Positions 50,574-59,229 of a stretch of 64,000 bases of DNA are shown one piece after another. The notes under the pieces were generated by a model. It was not told where the DNA came from and made no database searches. It saw only the letters and a list, made by a program, of their open reading frames with translations. Origin of the DNA: JBNKZU01 sp050301795 (GTDB taxonomy: Bacteria; Pseudomonadota; Gammaproteobacteria; Thiohalomonadales; Thiohalomonadaceae); assembly GCA_050301795.1 (NCBI GenBank), contig JBNKZU010000043.1, positions 29,328-93,327 of the forward strand. Direction: 5' to 3'. Every line of letters starts with the position of its first letter. Position 1 is the first letter of the stretch. Position numbers and translations under genes: made by a program.

Positions 50574-51266
50574 ATGAGTACTAAAAAGATACTGATCATT
50601 GAGGATGAAGCGCCGATCCGAAAAATGCTGCGGCAGGCGTTAGAACGCTCAGAATATAGTGTGATTGAAGCCGAAGATTCAACCGAGGCACTTAATGCTG
50701 TTGCCGATAAGCTACCGGATTTAATTCTTCTGGACTGGATGTTGCCCGGAATGAGTGGTATAGAATTGGCCAGACGTTTTCGAAAAGAGAGCTTTAGTAA
50801 AGAGATCCCCATTATTATGCTAACAGCGCGTGTTGAAGAGGAAGATAGAGTTCTCGGTCTTGAGGTTGGAGCAGACGACTATGTCACTAAACCCTTTTCA
50901 CCAAGAGAGCTTATTGCTCGAATTAAAGCAGTTTTGCGTCGCGTCTCTCCAGAGAATGAGGAGGGGAAGATCGTAGCCGGAAGGATCACCATTGAGGTTA
51001 ACTCCCACAGACTGATTATTGATGAAAAAGCGATTGATCTGGGGCCAACCGAGTATAAGCTACTCCAGTTCTTTGTTGCGCATATCGACAGAGTCTACTC
51101 ACGATCCCAGATTTTAGATCATGTTTGGGGGCAGGGAAGTTACCTCGAAGAGCGCACCGTCGATGTCCATATCCGACGCTTGAGAAAAGCGCTTGAGCCC
51201 TATCAGTGTGAGAATTATGTGCAGACTGTTCGAGGTAGTGGATACCGCTTTTCAGTCGATAAATGA
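50574..51266 (+). CDS. phoB: Phosphate regulon response regulator PhoB
   Basis: The start is ATG 50574, giving 230 residues (E. coli 229). The receiver domain has the acidic pair in IEDEAPIRKM, the phospho-Asp in LILLDWMLPGMSG and Lys in VTKPFSPREL. The OmpR-type winged helix follows (GPTEYKLLQFFVAH; ILDHVWGQGSYLEERTVDVH, then IRRLRKAL). PhoR is encoded immediately after, with a 4-bp overlap. Phosphorylated PhoB binds the Pho boxes here and at 54107 and 55268. Confidence 0.95.
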   Translation: MSTKKILIIEDEAPIRKMLRQALERSEYSVIEAEDSTEALNAVADKLPDLILLDWMLPGMSGIELARRFRKESFSKEIPIIMLTARVEEEDRVLGLEVGADDYVTKPFSPRELIARIKAVLRRVSPENEEGKIVAGRITIEVNSHRLIIDEKAIDLGPTEYKLLQFFVAHIDRVYSRSQILDHVWGQGSYLEERTVDVHIRRLRKALEPYQCENYVQTVRGSGYRFSVDK

Positions 51267-52546
51267 ATCAACAATACTGGATATCAGAGTTAAAGAGGAT
51301 TGCCATCATTGTGGTGGCTGCGCTTGTGATCGGAGAGATCACGGATCATCTGGCGCTGACCTTACTGATCTCGATCAGTGTCTATCTGATTTGGAACCTC
51401 TACAACATCTATCAACTCTTAAAATGGCTGGCTATCGGCAAGCGTATCAATCCACCAGACTCGTATGGTGTCTGGGGTGATATCTTCTATCTGATTCACA
51501 ATCTTCAAAAACGACATCAGCGACGGAAAAAACGCCTCATCCAGTTAGCAAACCGATTTCAGGATGCCACCTCGGCAATGCCCGATGGGGTTGTGGCGCT
51601 CGGTAAACGTCTTGAGATTGAGTGGTTTAATCAACAGGCAAAGCAACAGCTCAATCTACGCCCCTCCACCGATATCGGGGTAAGAATCGATAACCTGGTT
51701 CGGCAACCTGAGTTTGTGGCTCAAATCAAAAAACGTAACATGGATAGCTCAGTGATCATTCAGTCGCCAGCCGATGATCGAATCACCCTCAAGATTCAAT
51801 TTGTTTCGTATGCAAAAAAACAGTGGCTAATGATCATAAGCGACGTCAGTCAACAACACCTGATAGAACAAATGCGACGTGATTTTATCGCGAATGTCTC
51901 TCATGAACTGAGAACACCGCTAACGGTGATCAATGGCTTTGTCGAGACCATGATCGATGCCAAAGAGCAGGCGCTTGAACCCTGGAGTGATTCGCTGGTG
52001 TTAATGGAGCAGCAGTCTCATCGAATGCGACAGATCATTGATGATCTGCTTTTACTCTCACGCCTTGAAACGAATCAGAGTGAGACAAGCAAGGTGGAGA
52101 TCGATGTTGGATCAATGCTGCGAACCATCGTTGAAAGCGCCTCAGTCATGGCTGAAAAGAAGCAACAACAGATCAACCTTGAGTGCGACGATGGCATGAT
52201 TATCGGGATTGAAAAAGAGATCCACAGCGCCTTTAACAATCTGGTCGTGAATGCCATTCGTTACACTCCCGAAAAAGGGGCGATTGATATTCGTTGGATA
52301 TCCAATAAAAACGAGAACTGTTTTTGTGTCTCTGATAACGGAATCGGTATCGCCCAGAAGCATATTCCACGATTGACGGAGCGTTTTTATCGAATTGATG
52401 TCGGTCGTTCACGTGAAAGCGGTGGAACCGGATTGGGGTTGGCGATTGTCAAACATGTGTTAAGTCGCCATGACGCTACACTAAGTATAGAGAGCCAGAT
52501 CGGTAAAGGGAGCACCTTTTGTTGCCACTTTCCCAAGGTAAATTAG
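51263..52546 (+). CDS. phoR: Phosphate regulon sensor kinase PhoR
   Basis: The 427-residue protein begins with two closely spaced membrane helices (residues about 12-55), then a PAS domain, residues 95-200 (DATSAMPDGVVALGKRLEIE). The kinase core follows: H-box FIANVSHELRTPLTVINGF, N-box HSAFNNLVVNAIRYTPEKG, G-boxes VSDNGIGIA and ESGGTGLGLAIVKHVLS. The layout with no large periplasmic domain matches PhoR, which reads phosphate status through PstSCAB-PhoU. It starts on the phoB stop (ATGA). Confidence 0.94.
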   Translation: MNQQYWISELKRIAIIVVAALVIGEITDHLALTLLISISVYLIWNLYNIYQLLKWLAIGKRINPPDSYGVWGDIFYLIHNLQKRHQRRKKRLIQLANRFQDATSAMPDGVVALGKRLEIEWFNQQAKQQLNLRPSTDIGVRIDNLVRQPEFVAQIKKRNMDSSVIIQSPADDRITLKIQFVSYAKKQWLMIISDVSQQHLIEQMRRDFIANVSHELRTPLTVINGFVETMIDAKEQALEPWSDSLVLMEQQSHRMRQIIDDLLLLSRLETNQSETSKVEIDVGSMLRTIVESASVMAEKKQQQINLECDDGMIIGIEKEIHSAFNNLVVNAIRYTPEKGAIDIRWISNKNENCFCVSDNGIGIAQKHIPRLTERFYRIDVGRSRESGGTGLGLAIVKHVLSRHDATLSIESQIGKGSTFCCHFPKVN

Positions 52547-52649
52547 CCCTTGAGCTTATATTGAAATAAACAATATAAAATCAACAAAGCATTAGCTTTG
52601 TTGACATCCTGGGTTGTCATCGTTAGTATATATTCGCTCATGGATAGCG

Positions 52650-52670
52650 GCAGTGCACAGTTGGCACTGC
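52650..52670 (+). terminator. Hairpin after phoR, possible terminator
   Basis: GCAGTGC (52650-52656) and GCACTGC (52664-52670) form a 7-bp stem with a 7-base loop, followed by an AT-rich but not T-only stretch (ATCAAAATTTGATTTTATC). Weak but well placed for the end of phoBR. Confidence 0.4.
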
Positions 52671-52709
52671 ATCAAAATTTGATTTTATCTCCTCTGATCT
52701 GCGGATAAA

Positions 52710-52752
52710 CCGCCCGGACACACCTTCCCCCCAATTGTGGTTGTCCGGGCGG
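52710..52752. repeat. 11-bp GC-rich inverted repeat with 21-bp spacer
   Basis: CCGCCCGGACA (52710-52720) and TGTCCGGGCGG (52742-52752) are perfect reverse complements. The loop contains a C-run (CACCTTCCCCCCAATTGTGG). It is strikingly GC-rich beside its AT-rich surroundings. It lies between phoR and the convergent diguanylate cyclase gene and could be a terminator-like structure or a dispersed palindrome. Confidence 0.6.
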
Positions 52753-52820
52753 TGCAGACACCCAAACAACACGTTCGCCAACGATGAACACCGTGGAAAA
52801 AGGGACGCGCTCTACTTAAA

Positions 52821-53948
52821 TCATATCTCGGCTGATACCCATTGATGTCTCCCTAGCGCCTTTGCTTTATACATTGCATTGTCAGCGGCAATAAGCAGTA
52901 GCTCATTGGAGACATGATGATTAGGGATGGTGCTGGCCACACCGATTGAACAGCTTATCGGAATAGCTTTGTTATCTTTTAAGACTTCAATCTCTGATAT
53001 CGCCTGAATCAGCTTTCCTGCTATCTTTTCTGCGTAATCAAGCTCTGTATTGACAAGCAGGATCACGAACTCTTCACCCCCATAACGTGCGATGGTGTCG
53101 GTAGCGCGAGGTAATTGCGTTTTTAAGGTTTTCGCCACTTTTTGCAAACATTGATCGCCGTAAATATGTCCATAGTTATCATTGATCTTTTTGAAATGAT
53201 CCAAGTCGAGCATCATGATTGAGAGCGGAGCCTGTAGTCGACTACAGCGCATCCACTCATCTGAAAAGATACGATTAAAATACAGTCTGTTTTTTACCCG
53301 GGTTAGTGGATCGGTATTACTCAGCTTCTCCAGCATAAGCGCTCTTTCATTTGCTTTTTTCTCATTGGTAATCGCTTTGTAATAGTCCCTGCTGGAAACC
53401 CGGGAGGTTTCCAGCACGTAGAGATACGATACGAAAGTTAGTAGAGAGATCATCAGAAAAAGGGTGTTTTGATCAAACAGAAACCCCTGTAACAAACTCG
53501 GTATATACATTAATAACGGATAAAAAATTCGGATCTCCCTGGAAATACTTAACGTAACAGAGCCACCAATGGTGAATGCAGCAAGCATGACGATATAAGG
53601 GAAAAAAAGCATCGGAAATTCATTGGTATAAAAGACCCAGGCGGATAGTATTCCCCAGTGAAGAGCACTGGCTAGAATCACCAGAATCAGAACCCGGCTC
53701 ATGAAATCGACATTGTATTCAGGTGTTTTTCTGACGATTCGGTAATGTATAAGCCTTATCAATAAGATAATGCCAAGAATCAGGGTGTTGAGATAAAAGA
53801 AAACAGGATTTTGAGTCGGGATATCAACCCATAAAGCAGAGGCTAGCCAGGTTGCCATATACACATACATACCCCCGCGGGCACGTATGGTTAGATCTTT
53901 ATGCACCTTGGATCTCAAGCTTGATGGATAGTTCGCTAGCAATCGCAT
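52821..53948 (-). CDS. Membrane diguanylate cyclase (GGEEF)
   Basis: The 375-residue protein has about five or six membrane helices in residues 28-200 and a GGDEF domain at 215-375. DPLTRVKNRLYFNRIF begins the domain, the active site is RYGGEEFVILL, and an I-site RATD lies five residues upstream. It should make c-di-GMP under membrane-sensor control. The gene is inserted between phoBR and pstS, transcribed opposite to both; its promoter shares a 252-bp region with pstS. Confidence 0.9.
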   Translation of the reverse strand: MRLLANYPSSLRSKVHKDLTIRARGGMYVYMATWLASALWVDIPTQNPVFFYLNTLILGIILLIRLIHYRIVRKTPEYNVDFMSRVLILVILASALHWGILSAWVFYTNEFPMLFFPYIVMLAAFTIGGSVTLSISREIRIFYPLLMYIPSLLQGFLFDQNTLFLMISLLTFVSYLYVLETSRVSSRDYYKAITNEKKANERALMLEKLSNTDPLTRVKNRLYFNRIFSDEWMRCSRLQAPLSIMMLDLDHFKKINDNYGHIYGDQCLQKVAKTLKTQLPRATDTIARYGGEEFVILLVNTELDYAEKIAGKLIQAISEIEVLKDNKAIPISCSIGVASTIPNHHVSNELLLIAADNAMYKAKALGRHQWVSAEI

Positions 53949-54106
53949 ACCTATACAGAGTTAATTGTCCCGAAATACTGGCCATTAGCCCATTGGACAA
54001 ATGCTTCGATCCATGAATAGGTCATTTTATATAATGATAGTGAACTCAGAATGAAAGTACACCATCAGGAGCCAATTTAGAATTCAGGTTTGAATTTCAT
54101 CACCAC

Positions 54107-54160
54107 TTTCACATAAGCGTCATAAACTGTTCATTAAACTGTCATATTTCTCCTGCATAG
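54107..54160 (+). promoter_or_regulatory. Two tandem Pho boxes and promoter of pstS
   Basis: Four half-sites lie at an exact 11-bp period: TTTCACA (54107), CGTCATA (54118), GTTCATT (54129) and TGTCATA (54140). That is two overlapping or adjacent Pho boxes. A CATAGT -10 candidate lies about 10 bp later, near 54155. It predicts strong PhoB activation of pstS under phosphate limitation. Confidence 0.8.
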
Positions 54161-54200
54161 TTGCGCCATGAACAATTCTAAACAACAGGAGAACCAATAA

Positions 54201-55175
54201 ATGTATTGGGCAAATAAGATTAAAGTCGGTGTGCTGGTTATTGCGTCGATATTCACAACTTCCGTATTTGCGGCTGCGTCCGTGGATAAGGGTATTCCGG
54301 ATTACAAAAAGGCAAGCGGCGTTTCTGGTAACCTCTCCAGCGTTGGTTCAGACACCCTCGCCAATTTGATGACTCTGTGGGCAGAGGAGTACAAGCGCCT
54401 CTATCCAAACGTCAACATTCAGATCCAGGCTGCGGGTTCTTCAACTGCTCCGCCGGCACTGACAGAAGGAACCTCAAATCTGGGGCCGATGAGTCGTCAA
54501 ATGAAGAGCAAGGAGATTGAGGCCTTTGAAAGAAAGCATGGCTACAAGCCTCTGGCTATTCCGGTTGCGATTGATGCACTGGCGGTATACACCCATAAAG
54601 ATAACCCCATTAAGGGTCTGACCATTCCACAAGTGGATGCAATCTTCTCTGCAACCCGAAAGTGTGGCAATAAAGAAGATATCACCACATGGGGACAGGT
54701 TGGTCTGGATGGTTCACTTGGTGGACAGAAGATCCAGCTCTATGGACGTAACTCAGTTTCTGGCACCTACGGCTACTTCAAGAAAAAGGCGCTGTGTAAA
54801 GGTGATTACAAGAATACGGTAAATGAGCAACCCGGATCTGCGTCTGTAGTGCAGTCGGTTTCCAGCTCACTTAACGGTATCGGCTATTCAGGTGTGGGCT
54901 ATAAGACTTCTGGGGTTCGAGCCGTACCTTTGGCCAAAAAAGCGGGTGAAGCCTTTATTCCTGCAACACCAGAGAACGCAGTGAATAAAAAATACCCCTT
55001 AAGCCGTTTCCTCTACGTTTATGTCAATAAACACCCAGGTAAGTCATTGGCACCGCTTGAGAAAGAGTTTTTGAAGATGGTGTTGTCACAAACAGGTCAA
55101 CAGGTTGTGATTAAAGATGGCTACATCCCATTGCCTGAAAAAGTGGTTAAGAAGTATCTCAATCAACTGAAGTAA
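54201..55175 (+). CDS. pstS: Phosphate-binding protein PstS
   Basis: The 324-residue protein has a Sec signal peptide (KVGVLVIASIFTTSVFAAAS). Phosphate-ligand segments are visible: VGSDTLANLMTLW near residues 48-60, AAGSSTAPPALTEGTSNLGP near 80-100, and GRNSVSGTYGYFKKKALCKG near 180-200. This is the PstS-like family of periplasmic phosphate binders. It has an AGGAGA ribosome site. A terminator 18 bp downstream separates it from pstC, so pstS can be made in excess. Confidence 0.93.
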   Translation: MYWANKIKVGVLVIASIFTTSVFAAASVDKGIPDYKKASGVSGNLSSVGSDTLANLMTLWAEEYKRLYPNVNIQIQAAGSSTAPPALTEGTSNLGPMSRQMKSKEIEAFERKHGYKPLAIPVAIDALAVYTHKDNPIKGLTIPQVDAIFSATRKCGNKEDITTWGQVGLDGSLGGQKIQLYGRNSVSGTYGYFKKKALCKGDYKNTVNEQPGSASVVQSVSSSLNGIGYSGVGYKTSGVRAVPLAKKAGEAFIPATPENAVNKKYPLSRFLYVYVNKHPGKSLAPLEKEFLKMVLSQTGQQVVIKDGYIPLPEKVVKKYLNQLK

Positions 55176-55192
55176 TCAACTCCTGAAAAACG

Positions 55193-55222
55193 AAGGGCTG
55201 CGCTTAGCGTAGCCCTTTTTTT
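55193..55222 (+). terminator. Intrinsic terminator between pstS and pstC
   Basis: GGGCTGCGC (55195-55203) and GCGTAGCCC (55207-55215) pair over 9 bp with one G-T pair and a 3-base loop, followed by seven T. It should uncouple pstS from the permease genes. Confidence 0.9.
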
Positions 55223-55267
55223 ATCTCAAAATCATATTATTACAGAGCCCCTCTAAAAGTCAGCAAG

Positions 55268-55300
55268 TGTAACAATAGTGTCATAATTGCAGCGTATTGT
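55268..55300 (+). promoter_or_regulatory. Second Pho box before pstC
   Basis: TGTAACA (55268-55274) and TGTCATA (55279-55285) lie 11 bp apart. The second matches the PhoB 7-mer fully and the first has one mismatch to TGTCACA. A TATTGT -10 candidate follows at 55295. It gives pstCAB-phoU its own PhoB-dependent promoter after the pstS terminator. Confidence 0.6.
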
Positions 55301-55334
55301 TGCGACCAACTAAACTTATCATATAGATAGGATA

Positions 55335-57566
55335 ATGCAGGTTATTAAATCTCTGACTTCACGCGAAAAATGGCGATTGCAGAAAGATCGGCTCGCTAAT
55401 TATGGTGTAACAATCGGCGGTATCAGCGTCATTGCGGCCATTCTTCTGATCTTCTTTTACCTGCTTTATGTGGTCTACCCGCTATTTATTCCGGCACAAG
55501 CCAAGCTGTTTAACAGCTATCAGCTCGAACAGAGCAACACCCTTTTGCATGTCGATATGGATGAGCGCGCTGAGTTCGGGGTTCGTTATCATCGTAACGG
55601 TGAGGTGATCTTCTTTAAGGTTGCCGACGGCACCACTGTTCAACGCGACATGATCACCAATAGTGAATCCGGCATTAGCGCGATTGCTAAAGATGAGAGT
55701 AAGCCAGGGTACGTCGCCGTTGCATTTAATGACGGAACGCTAATGCTGCTCAGGCACCGCTTTTTGATTCATTATGAAGGCGAAGAGCGCATCACCGAGT
55801 TTCAGTTGGCCTATCCTTATGGCCGCGAAGCGCAATCGATCAGCGATGATACCGAATCAATCAAACGTCTGGTCTATCGTGATAATGATGAACAGATCTC
55901 AGTCGTTGCGATTACCAATGATGATCGGGTACACCTGATTCGATTTACTAAAGAAGAGTCATTTGTTGATGATGAGGTCACGCTCGAAAGCGAAGCCACA
56001 GAAATCGACAACTTTGCAGGAACAGAGCACATTGCGCTCGATACAATGCATGAACACCTCTATCTGGCAGCAAGCGATGGCCGAATCAGCCACTACAATG
56101 TTCGCTACCTTGATGAAATAAAGCAGTTCCCTGATCAACAGATCAGCAGCAATGGCGTTCTTGTTAATCAACTACGATTTTTGATTGGTGGCAATTCACT
56201 GCTCTCGATTCTTTCAAATGGTATGGCCGAGCAGTGGTTTTTACTACGGACAGAAAACGACGCCCGCCTAGAGAAGATCAGAGATTTCCAGGGCGATACC
56301 TCCGAAGTGACATCCTCCGATATTGAAATAGGGCGTAAAGGCTTTTTAGTCGGTCACCAAAATGGTGAGGTCACTATCTATCACACCACCGCACATCGTG
56401 AGGTGCTGAGTTTTAATGCAAGTGAAGCGCAGCCGGTGAAGATGCTGATTAACTCACCGCGATCTGATGCGCTCGCAGCGATAGATTCCAGTGGAATGCT
56501 CTATCTATGGTCTATTCATAATGAACACCCTGAGATTTCATGGTCTTCACTATGGTCAGAGGTGCACTACGAAGGGTATCAAAAACCGGAGTATATCTGG
56601 CAATCCTCATCGGCGAGCAATGATTTTGAGCCGAAATTCAGTTTAACACCGCTTGCGTTTGGAACATTAAAAGCAGCCTTTTATGCCATGTTGTTTGCCG
56701 CGCCTTTGGCCATCTTTGGCGCGATCTATACCGCCTATTTCATGGCACCACAGATGCGTAAAGTGGTTAAGCCGACGATTGAAATCATGGAGGCACTACC
56801 AACCGTCATTCTTGGATTTTTGGCTGGATTGTGGTTAGCACCGTTGATCGAGACACATCTGCCTGGGATCTTCTCACTATTGATAGTCTCGCCGATTATC
56901 ATTCTTGTGTGCAGTTATCTTTGGTGGATTCTGCCTTCAACAATACGCAACCGAATCCCGGATGGCTGGGAGGCGTTGATGCTGATCCCGGTTATCGGTA
57001 TAACCGCGTGGTTGAGTATGGCGCTGAGCATCCCGCTGGAGCAGTGGCTGTTTAACGGAGATATGCGTGGATGGATGCTATCTGAACTCGGTATCGGTTT
57101 TGATCAGCGCAACTCATTAGTTGTTGGTCTGGCAATGGGATTTGCGGTGATTCCAACCATCTTCTCAATCGCTGAGGATGCCATATTCAGTGTTCCAAAA
57201 CATCTGACCCTCGGCTCGCTTGCGCTGGGCGCAACACCTTGGCAGACACTGGTTCGTGTCATTATTCTCACTGCAAGTCCCGGTATCTTTTCAGCCGTCA
57301 TGATTGGCATGGGGCGTGCCGTAGGTGAAACCATGATCGTATTGATGGCGACCGGAAATACGCCGGTGATGGATTTCAGTATCTTCGAAGGAATGCGTAC
57401 TTTAGCCGCAAATATTGCTGTTGAGATGCCGGAGTCCGAGCTCAATAGTACCCATTATCGCATTCTCTTCCTTGCTGCGTTTGTACTGTTCTTGTTTACA
57501 TTTGTCTTTAACACCTTGGCCGAAATAGTCAGACACCGTCTGCGTGCCAAGTATAGCTCGCTATAG
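55335..57566 (+). CDS. pstC: Phosphate ABC permease PstC with long N-terminal domain
   Basis: The 743-residue protein is more than twice the length of E. coli PstC (319). One helix (GGISVIAAILLIFFYLLYVV, about 28-48) anchors a 390-residue extracytoplasmic part with beta-propeller-like repeats (residues 50-430). The standard permease core follows from about 440, with the EAA-type motif EDAIFSVPKHLTLGSLALGA and GMGRAVGETMIVLMATGN. Extended PstC of this kind is known in several gammaproteobacteria. Its extra domain may contact PstS. It probably starts the pstCAB-phoU transcript. Confidence 0.93.
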   Translation: MQVIKSLTSREKWRLQKDRLANYGVTIGGISVIAAILLIFFYLLYVVYPLFIPAQAKLFNSYQLEQSNTLLHVDMDERAEFGVRYHRNGEVIFFKVADGTTVQRDMITNSESGISAIAKDESKPGYVAVAFNDGTLMLLRHRFLIHYEGEERITEFQLAYPYGREAQSISDDTESIKRLVYRDNDEQISVVAITNDDRVHLIRFTKEESFVDDEVTLESEATEIDNFAGTEHIALDTMHEHLYLAASDGRISHYNVRYLDEIKQFPDQQISSNGVLVNQLRFLIGGNSLLSILSNGMAEQWFLLRTENDARLEKIRDFQGDTSEVTSSDIEIGRKGFLVGHQNGEVTIYHTTAHREVLSFNASEAQPVKMLINSPRSDALAAIDSSGMLYLWSIHNEHPEISWSSLWSEVHYEGYQKPEYIWQSSSASNDFEPKFSLTPLAFGTLKAAFYAMLFAAPLAIFGAIYTAYFMAPQMRKVVKPTIEIMEALPTVILGFLAGLWLAPLIETHLPGIFSLLIVSPIIILVCSYLWWILPSTIRNRIPDGWEALMLIPVIGITAWLSMALSIPLEQWLFNGDMRGWMLSELGIGFDQRNSLVVGLAMGFAVIPTIFSIAEDAIFSVPKHLTLGSLALGATPWQTLVRVIILTASPGIFSAVMIGMGRAVGETMIVLMATGNTPVMDFSIFEGMRTLAANIAVEMPESELNSTHYRILFLAAFVLFLFTFVFNTLAEIVRHRLRAKYSSL

Positions 57567-57574
57567 GAACCTGA

Positions 57575-59227
57575 TTGATGAAGAAGTGGTTCAACAGTGG
57601 AATGCCCTGGATCTGGCTCAATGCGGCAGCGGTAAGTATTAGCGTTTTGATGGTTGTCGCCTTGCTGACTTTGATAGCTGTTCGCGGACTTGGTCACTTC
57701 TGGCCGTCATCCGTGATAGATACCACCTACCACGATAAGGATGGCTCAAGCTATCGATTGGTCGGCGAGATACATGAGCGCGAAGTTGTTCCACTGGAAC
57801 GTATTGATTCAAGCCTAAAGAATACCGAGGGCAAGACAGTTTCACGCCTGCTAATTAAAACAGGCAACCGCGACAAGCTCGGAATCGATTTCCGTTGGGT
57901 TCTTGAAAATGGCCTTAATTCGCAGCAAACACCCAAAGGCTTAATGGTGCTTGAGCGATATGAGTGGGGTAATTTTTATGGATATCCGATTGAAATACGA
58001 GAAAACGGAAAATCGGTTTCAACTCATGACACCGTATGGGATGCACTACAGCAGCGCCTTGAACGTACTGGCGAACTTCATGATCTCATAAAGGATATTG
58101 AACAGAACGATATCGGAGCAATCAACTACCAAATGGAGCAACTGCGTCTCAAAACCAGAGGCCTGGAGCTGGATGATGCAGCCGCGGATGATCCCCGATA
58201 TCAAGAGATCGCGACAAAGCGAGAAGCGCTGGATAAAAAGTATGCTGTCCTTCAAAAAGAGCTGGAGAAGCGATACACCGAGATTCGACGCGACACACTG
58301 ATTGCAGAGATTATGGATGGTAGTCAGGTTGAGATCCCGCTCTCCCAGATAGTGCTCGCATATCAGCCGAATGATATGTCGGTGCTCGAAAAACTGGGCT
58401 TCTACTTTTGCAAAATGTACGATTTTGTTAGCAATGACCCGCGTGAAGCAAATACCGAAGGTGGCATCTTTCCTGCGATCTTTGGCACAGTATTAATGGT
58501 GATGATGATGTCGGTGATGGTTACACCGTTTGGTGTGGTTGCAGCGGTCTATCTTCGAGAGTATGCAACACAGGGGCCATTAACCCGTCTGATCCGTATA
58601 GCGGTGAACAACCTCGCGGGTGTGCCATCCATTGTTTATGGTGTATTTGGGCTTGGGTTTTTTGTCTACTTTTTAGGGGGGAGCATTGATCAGCTATTCT
58701 TCCCGGAGGCAGCACCTGCCCCCACCTTTGGAACACCTGGCATACTCTGGTCATCGTTAACCCTTGCAATACTTACCGTGCCAGTGGTGATCGTTTCGAC
58801 AGAGGAGGGGCTTTCCCGTATCCCGCGTTCGATCCGTGAAGGAAGTCTGGCGCTCGGTGCCACAAAAGCTGAAACCTTATGGCGTACCGTGTTACCCATG
58901 GCAAGCCCAGCGATGATGACAGGTCTGATATTAGCCATCGCACGTGCAGCGGGCGAGGTCGCTCCGCTGATGCTGGTTGGGGTTGTTAAACTGGCACCAT
59001 CACTGCCACTGGATGGAAATGCGCCATTCCTCCATTTAGACCGAAAGTTTATGCATCTTGGATTCCATATCTACGATGTTGGATTCCAAAGCCCGAATGT
59101 TGAGGCAGCACGGCCGCTGGTTTATGCAACAGCACTACTGCTGGTTGTGATTATTGTGCTGTTGAATATTGTTGCGATCTATATTCGCAATCATCTCCGT
59201 GAAAAATACAAAAACCTAGAGCAATAA
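57575..59227 (+). CDS. pstA: Phosphate ABC permease PstA with long periplasmic insert
   Basis: The 550-residue protein is about 250 residues longer than E. coli PstA (296). An N-terminal helix (AAAVSISVLMVVALLTLIAV, about 16-36) is followed by a periplasmic domain to about 290, including a coiled-coil region (EQLRLKTRGLELDDAAADDP and QKELEKRYTEIRRD). The permease core contains the EAA-type EEGLSRIPRSIREGSLALGA, then TLWRTVLPMASPAMMTG. The insert in both permeases suggests a paired extracytoplasmic module. It starts 8 bp after pstC. Confidence 0.93.
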   Translation: MMKKWFNSGMPWIWLNAAAVSISVLMVVALLTLIAVRGLGHFWPSSVIDTTYHDKDGSSYRLVGEIHEREVVPLERIDSSLKNTEGKTVSRLLIKTGNRDKLGIDFRWVLENGLNSQQTPKGLMVLERYEWGNFYGYPIEIRENGKSVSTHDTVWDALQQRLERTGELHDLIKDIEQNDIGAINYQMEQLRLKTRGLELDDAAADDPRYQEIATKREALDKKYAVLQKELEKRYTEIRRDTLIAEIMDGSQVEIPLSQIVLAYQPNDMSVLEKLGFYFCKMYDFVSNDPREANTEGGIFPAIFGTVLMVMMMSVMVTPFGVVAAVYLREYATQGPLTRLIRIAVNNLAGVPSIVYGVFGLGFFVYFLGGSIDQLFFPEAAPAPTFGTPGILWSSLTLAILTVPVVIVSTEEGLSRIPRSIREGSLALGATKAETLWRTVLPMASPAMMTGLILAIARAAGEVAPLMLVGVVKLAPSLPLDGNAPFLHLDRKFMHLGFHIYDVGFQSPNVEAARPLVYATALLLVVIIVLLNIVAIYIRNHLREKYKNLEQ

Positions 59228-59229
59228 CT

